64,000 nucleotides of DNA. Source: Actinomucor elegans (lineage: Eukaryota; Mucoromycota; Mucoromycetes; Mucorales; Mucoraceae). This document shows positions 58,450 through 64,000 of this stretch, piece by piece (position 1 is the first letter of the stretch; each line of letters starts with the position of its first letter). The stretch spans positions 2,604,001 to 2,668,000 of the forward strand of contig JAMSLZ010000005.1 in NCBI GenBank assembly GCA_026027325.1. Reading direction: 5' to 3'. The notes below the pieces were generated by a model, which was not told the DNA's origin, did not search any database, and was given only the letters and a program-made list of their open reading frames with translations. A program made the position numbers and the translations under genes.

Positions 58450-59658
58450 GGGCGTTTTAAATGCTTGAAAGTTTAGTTTAATCAATGTAAGAGTTCTCTT
58501 AGATAGATAACAAATTGGCCGTCCACATATACCTAGGGCGAGGGTCCTTTTACTAAATCCATGTGCATATTTTACGGACCAAGGTTTAACCGCCATATTG
58601 TTCGTGTTTTGTGTAAACGAGTATTGATTTATGCCAGCGAAGTAGTAGTAATAAATGCCAACTTTATTCACAGGATTTTACCTTTATCTCCTTTTCTTAG
58701 CGTAGATATGTCCATATACAACTTTTTTATTAGCGTATTTATGAAAAAGCTCGATTACGCAATAATTATGTTAAAACGATTTTACTTTTCGAAATGCAGT
58801 CATAACTCGAGTATCCTCTATGGCACAAAAAGAAATAAAATGCCCTTTTTTCATTTTTCATTTTTGACATATTTTAATATCACATTTGATTAGTAATATA
58901 TACTTTGAATGAGCATTCCCATTTATTAAAACCTTCATTAAATTATAAAATTTAGTATAAGCGAACTTGCTTTATTTTGATTTAAGGATAGCCTCTTTCA
59001 TTCAAACGTTTATATCCAACCAAATTTTGGATGAACCATAATTACTGTACCTGGAGTATTTTCCATTATGTATATGTGTATTAAAGCCATTTGTAGGAGA
59101 GCAAGGTATTCGGTTTTGTGCTTGATGCAATGTACATCTTTATTAATTAATAGATACTACATATATATAGCTTGCGATTAGGACTGATGACAGATAACGC
59201 AATCCAGCATATGTTAAATATTATTATAGTTTATATACTCAATTCTCCTGTTTGCATGTAAATGCTGTTAGGCTATTTATTATACTCCTAATCATGCATG
59301 TACTGTGAAGAGAGAAACGTCGATGTCTATTAAAATTTAAATGGCTGATATTATCAAAAAAAAAAAAAGTCTTCCTAATTGCACGAACTCGATCATCAGC
59401 TATCAGATCGCTAAATTAGATAACGATGTTCAGCAAAGCAATTATTAAACTATGCGTTTCCTTTACCCATTTGCAAGACTTGAGGTTATACAATTAACAA
59501 TTCTCTACAGTAGAACATCCTTATATTGATCAATATAAATAGCAGAGTATTTAAAGTAGCTTTATTTAGGTTATACGTATATAACTTTAGATAAGATGGC
59601 AGAAATGCCTTTTCGCAATGCTTTCGGTGCACATGGGCTGTATAGCGTGTGTCATCAT
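58298..59658. other. Gene-poor interval with (TAA)n microsatellite and dispersed repeat
   Basis: A (AAT/TAA)n tract at about 58411-58448 and a well-preserved dispersed-repeat copy at 58872-58940. A plus frame at 58561-58893 is open for 110 codons but is Phe/Ile/Lys-rich and partly covers the repeat; I treat it as chance. Confidence 0.4.
58872..58940 (+). repeat. Dispersed ~100-bp repeat copy
   Basis: Reads TTAATATCACATTTGATTAG, then ATATACTTTGAATGAGC and TTATTAAAACCTTCATTAA, very close to the family consensus. Confidence 0.55.
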
Positions 59659-60228
59659 CTATAGATAATAGAAGTAGTTATGATTGCCAATCTTTGTGGT
59701 ATAATGATATCTTCTTTGTATCTGTTGTCTTTTTTGTTCCTCTAATTGAAGCATGCATGCCTCAATACCAAACTGTTTATGGTGAAAGAAATAAGGAATC
59801 ATCGGCATGACCGTGGGCTTAGGCTTTGGTTTAAGCGGTTCTGTGAATAATAGAGGAGCATAACCATGAAGAGATTGATGGAAATTCAGTTTCTCTGGAT
59901 AGCAATCCTTTCTGATAAAAGAAAGAGGAGGAGAGGAAGAAGATGCGCCAAATGTAGGTAACATCAAACTAGAGATGGGAGGAAGCCATGAAGAATTGGA
60001 ACCAGTATGAATACTCGAAGAATCAGAGGATATAATAGAATCTACAGAGCAAACAGATGCTTTGCCGTTGGCTCTCTTCTTGTTGGCCATTATTCTTCTT
60101 TTCTTGCTGCTGTTGGTAGTGGTAGACATATCTGTGGAGACACTGATTATACTTCCTCCACTATCCTTCTTGGAAGAATTTTTTCTCTTCTTGTCATTGT
60201 AATCGACACTTCCGTTCATGGCAGACAT
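59659..60228 (-). CDS. Lys/Ser-rich orphan protein, probably nuclear
   Basis: A single exon of 189 residues from ATG 60226-60228. The N-terminal 65 residues hold several basic clusters (DKKRKNSSKKD, SSKKRRIMANKKRANGK) that look like nuclear localisation signals, then Ser-rich stretches, a Pro-rich part (LKPKPKPTVMPMIPYFFHHK) and a Gln/Arg-rich helix near the end (LQLEEQKRQQIQRRYH). A TATAAAA-like box on the minus strand at about 60330-60337 (TTTTTATA on plus) fits a real promoter. I do not recognise the family. Confidence 0.6.
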   Translation of the reverse strand: MSAMNGSVDYNDKKRKNSSKKDSGGSIISVSTDMSTTTNSSKKRRIMANKKRANGKASVCSVDSIISSDSSSIHTGSNSSWLPPISSLMLPTFGASSSSPPLSFIRKDCYPEKLNFHQSLHGYAPLLFTEPLKPKPKPTVMPMIPYFFHHKQFGIEACMLQLEEQKRQQIQRRYHYTTKIGNHNYFYYL

Positions 60229-62480
60229 AGTATATCCTTCTTTTTTTTTAAACTAGAGAAATATGAAGGGTAAAGAGAATAGAAAGAGCCGTTGATGATC
60301 TAGTTAAACGTACAAATAAGGGCTCTTTTTATACTCATCAATTCGCGTACATCAGCAACGTTCGCGCTGGTTTTTTTTTGACATTTTAAACGCGTCGCTG
60401 TGCTTTACCACGTACTAGGGGTAATATAAATATGTACAAAGTAATCCTTGAATGCATGGCATAGTATTCCATTTGTTAAAACAATGCATCGTATATTGTT
60501 TGAACATATCCAAAAAGAAGAGTGTGTAATAGCTTATTTGTTTTAGTTTAACGAAATCAAAAAAGTCATAGAAAAGGGTGACATACATACGCGTTATACC
60601 AAATTTACAAGATAAATAACTGTAATATCGCTATAAAGGCTTTATAAAAACTGTGCAGATGTTTTATTTTATTTTTATTTTTGCAAACATGTCTAGTCCT
60701 ATGTTCTGTTTTGAGTCTGATAAAGGCATCATTTTAGTTTTTAGCAGTATGGGTTTAATACTTCTGCACATTCTATACACTTAGCGCTATAAGTAAAAAG
60801 AAAAAGAAAAATTGATTGTTCTAATGAAGAAGCTGTATGTGCCCAAAAAATTGTGTTGTAACAGCAGTCAATACGACATACGCAATTAAATTCAATTTGA
60901 AAGAGATACTCAATTTTGGTAATTGGGAGGAGTAGGTAGCCATGTAGGTTTGTGAGGAAAAAGAAAAGGATAGCGAATTATCGAAATAGGCTCGCATATT
61001 ATAGACATTGATTCATTACTGTGGGATACATGTACTGATCTGCTACAGTGATCCTGTTGGTGAAAAGCAATATCAACAACTAATAAACTCTAAAGCTTGA
61101 TACTTTTCATAGTGTTCAGTAATGTTAGATGTTGTCTTATTATCATTGTTATGCACCGATTCCACCTATCAATCAATAACTAAGTGCCCATAAGATACAG
61201 CATAGTATTACTATAATAATAAGTGATAAATGCCCACTTCCAAAAACCACATAGAGGTTCCAGATCAATAAAAAAAAGTATGCATTTTAGATGAAGAGAC
61301 TCTTGTAAAATACATATTTAATATGATTCTAAACAGTCCCAACAGTAAATTGTTTTAGGACTGCAAGCCATATGTTATTACTTTTGATCTTATTACCAAA
61401 ATATCTTCACTCGAAAAATGAAAATCAAAATATCTACAGCCTATCCATAATCCATGATCATGATACTAGTTTTTGGTTGTAAACTTTATTCTAACAAAAA
61501 AAAAAAAAAATGAAAAGAGACTTTCATAGTATGCTGGAAACTCAAATTAAACATTGATCAATTTAGTTGAACGCGATACACATTTGAAAATTAAAGTATA
61601 GATAGAAATAAAAACCTACCTTCTTTCTAGTGAGTGGGCATTCTAATTATAATCCAACGTAGGAAACTGTTAAACAGCTCTGATAATACATCGTTTTTCA
61701 GTCTCTGGAGTAAAAGTTTCTATTTTATTTTAAGAAAATTCAGCGATTCATAATTTTTTTTTGTAGGCCGCAACTTTGAAAATTGGATAGTGCAATTTCA
61801 GCTGATCTCGGTCAAATACCACCTTCCATCAGTATGCCATGTTCAGAAAAAGTCATTGTATCTAATATAATATTCTTTATTGAAATCTCTTTGCGAAGCA
61901 TATTCTGTACAGCTATTTGCTAATACAGCAAGCATGTCTTCAATAATAGCATTTCATTTTCTTTTTTTTTTTAAAAAAATATGCAACCATTGTCTCTAAG
62001 CATTAAAAAGATAAATGGGTACAAAGATACATTCATCTCAATTTATTTACTCAGCTATTTTCCTCTTGGAGTCATTGATAGAGGTACTTGCGGATTGAAA
62101 CCGACAGTACCTACAATAAAATGCCCGTAATGAGTAAAGTTTCATATGTTTAAATTCCGTCCTTCAACCTCCTTTCTGGCTAATAGTCGTACAAGTTGTG
62201 GTTTTGCTTAAATAAACTCAAAAATTCAGCAAGATCAAGTAAAAAGTATTTGAGAGACGCGTCTTGCGAGCTTTGCTAACCAAGAAACTTCCCAGCGCAA
62301 TAGAATTTACGGTAAACTAATAATGACGAAAGAACTGTGTGCTCAAACGTCACTGCACACTTATCATAGCAGCCACCTCCGATCATTCTTAATAAAACCT
62401 AACCCAAAAACAGTTTTTGTATCTTTTTTGCTTTTTTACATAACAAAACTTCTTGTGGGCCCTTTACATACACGTTTATT
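60229..62480. other. Long gene-poor interval
   Basis: No gene supported. Upstream region of the orphan gene to about 60420, then AT-rich DNA with a possible second-family repeat (about 61672-61730), a diverged dispersed-repeat copy (about 61798-61880) and A/T runs. The last part is the HID1 5' flank; an open frame from 62323 (MTKELCAQTSLHTYHSS) is not in a useful position. Confidence 0.4.
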
Positions 62481-64000
62481 ATGGGTGCTACAGATAGTAA
62501 ATTAGCTTTCAGAAAAGGCGTTTTTCGTTTATTTGAAGAACGGGTAAGACGAGCACTAGCATATAGTTTCCTGTTATTTATGCCTCTTGCATTTTTTTTA
62601 TATATATATATAGAATGTACCAAAGACTGCAGATGACTATTGGACTTTGGTAACAATAACAAGCTATAGGATACTCAACTATTCTGACAATGTCACTTAG
62701 TTTTGGACTTTACCTGAATCTGTCGACGACGTATACACACTTGTAGGTTCAACGGATATTAGAAAAGCCCGAGATGGAGCAAGAGAGAATCTCGAAACGC
62801 TGATCGACAAGGTATATAAAAAAAGCATAGACGATCCCGGGGGTAAAAGGCTGATTCATTATATGATAGATAATAGAGCAAATGGAATCCATATTGAACT
62901 CAACCAGCACTGTGCCAACAATTCATCTATTGAACTGCTGTCGCGTCTTGACTAGAGTGATACCTTTTATATTTGAAAGTCCAGAATGTGCAAGCTGGGA
63001 AGAGACGTTCTTTTGGTCACCACGAACGGTCGAAAAAGACGCGGCTTCAGTGGACCAAAAGCAGAAAGCACAGTACACAAAGTTAGCTCCTCGAGGCCAA
63101 GTACTGATATCACGTAAAGTGATCTACATTTAATTGGAACCATATTGATAAACTAACCTCAATAAGGCGCTAGTGACCTTACAATCTTTGTTTTTGGCTG
63201 GATTTACATTACCTCAATCAATGGGCACTGTGGATTCGAAAGTAAACTATGTGATTTGGGAAACAGGCGTAGGATCCTCAACACCTATTGGATCTTCTCG
63301 GGACAATGATATGAATCGTACCGAAGTTCTTCGGTTATTGACTGTGTTATTATCAAAATCGATGTATATTGGACCTTCTCATATCTTGACAAAAGAAGAC
63401 CGTTGGTTGAATTACATGGTAGCCAAGATAGAGCGTAAGGTCGTACTTGCTTTTTTGTGTAGCATGATCAATACTTCGTGCAAGTTCAATCCTATGGGCT
63501 GGACTGCAGTACCATATAACCATATTGTGTTTACTGACCCGAGGGAGCAGCTAGTTTCGTTGTGTTTACGCGTCTTATTGATTGTGTTGGATTATCGATC
63601 TCCCTCGACAAGACAGTTGTCTCAACCATCTAGTAATGCCACCTCCTCTAGTGCACACGATAGCAATACGGCAGTGATTCATATTGATGAAGACGAGGAA
63701 CAAGAGAAACAGCCACATCATGCAGAAACTATGGAGAATGCTTTTAGATACTACTTGTCCAAGTTGCATCGAGCACAGGATTTCCAGTTTTTAATTGATG
63801 GTATATATAGAATTCTAAGCAGTCCTATGCAGGTAGGTTGTTGATTTCAAACCAAAGGGGGAGGGGGGGGGGAGGTTTCAAGGACGGTTACTTAATGAAG
63901 TGCATAGACCTTAAATAGTTATCTGCCTGGGTCATCCAAGCGAGTACGTTGCCATGTAGAAATGATGATGTTGTGCTGGAAACTATTAGAGATGAATAGC
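62481..64000 (+). CDS. HID1: HID1 family Golgi protein (N-terminal part, truncated by window)
   Basis: HID1 is a peripheral Golgi protein involved in dense-core vesicle and secretory cargo sorting in animals; fungal homologues exist (S. pombe hid1, ftp105). Exons: 62481-62543, 62614-62649, 62701-62811, 62869-63117, 63174-63832, 63908-end. The N-terminus MGATDSKLAFRKGVFRLFEE is highly characteristic (Gly2 is a myristoylation candidate), followed by FWTLPESVDDVYTLVGSTDI, CASWEETFFWSP, INTSCKFNPMGWTAVPYNHI, and YLPGSSKRVRCHVEMMMLCW. The acceptor at 63172-63173 and the one at 63906-63907 were chosen because they keep the frame. A charged insert (IDEDEEQEKQPHH) lies near residue 330. The gene continues beyond the window. 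Confidence 0.93.

Noticed and set aside
58561..58893. 110-codon plus-strand ORF
   Set aside because: Phe/Ile/Lys-rich composition of random AT-rich DNA, and its 3' end is part of a dispersed repeat copy.

Overview
The window looks like nuclear DNA of an early-diverging filamentous fungus, most probably a member of the Mucorales (Mucoromycota). The evidence is AT-rich intergenic DNA with many poly(A)/poly(T) runs, genes split by many introns of about 45-80 bp with GTAAGT/TAG borders, a fungal Pkc1-type kinase (HR1-C2-C1-C1-kinase), a sterol C24-methyltransferase, a fungal mitochondrial thiamine pyrophosphate carrier and a class-3 lipase. The order assignment is inference. No bacterial, viral or CRISPR features were seen. 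I rebuilt gene models by joining exons by eye; where every splice phase closed I give the protein length.

Layout. 0.4-2.9 kb: peroxisomal-type acyl-CoA oxidase (-). 3.7-6.9 kb: valyl-tRNA synthetase (-), divergent from a WDR6/Trm734 WD-repeat tRNA-modification subunit (7.6-11.4 kb, +). 11.7-11.9 kb: mitochondrial ribosomal protein bL36m (-). 12.6-14.6 kb: a membrane glycoprotein-like protein I do not recognise (-). 15.8-17.5 kb: decayed copy of a divergent two-part cassette (minus-strand remnant plus plus-strand multi-pass membrane gene). 18.3-22.8 kb: RidA, a Sel1-repeat protein, a coiled-coil protein and a small two-helix membrane protein. 24.4-26.4 kb: second copy of the cassette, with the membrane-protein gene intact. 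26.5-31.4 kb: gene-poor, with a possible relict inverted-repeat element and decayed ORFs. 31.4-34.2 kb: nucleolin-like Nsr1/Gar2 and Erg6 (both -). 35.3-38.3 kb: a MARVEL-like tetraspan protein and the thiamine pyrophosphate carrier (+). 38.6-42.3 kb: Pkc1 (+), convergent with an Erd1/EXS-domain protein (42.6-43.9 kb, -). 45.0-46.7 kb: Ind1/NUBPL (+), convergent with complex III subunit Qcr9 (-). 49.8-51.2 kb: G-alpha subunit (+). 52.6-55.8 kb: TFIIIC small subunit (-), divergent from a membrane-anchored class-3 lipase (+). 57.2-58.3 kb: UNC50/Gmh1 (-). 59.7-60.2 kb: a Lys/Ser-rich orphan (-). 62.5 kb to the end: HID1 (+, truncated by the window).

The conserved genes are ordinary housekeeping functions (translation, respiration, sterol and fatty-acid metabolism, Golgi trafficking, cell-wall signalling) and are not organised as one pathway. 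The novelty lies in the accessory stretches. These hold a lineage-specific membrane-protein family with an intact member and a pseudogene, the intact one carrying a perfectly phased 33-bp x 6 coding minisatellite; a degenerate ~100-bp dispersed repeat present at least 12 times on both strands; a candidate relict DNA transposon; and palindromes in the core promoters of the lipase and RidA genes.
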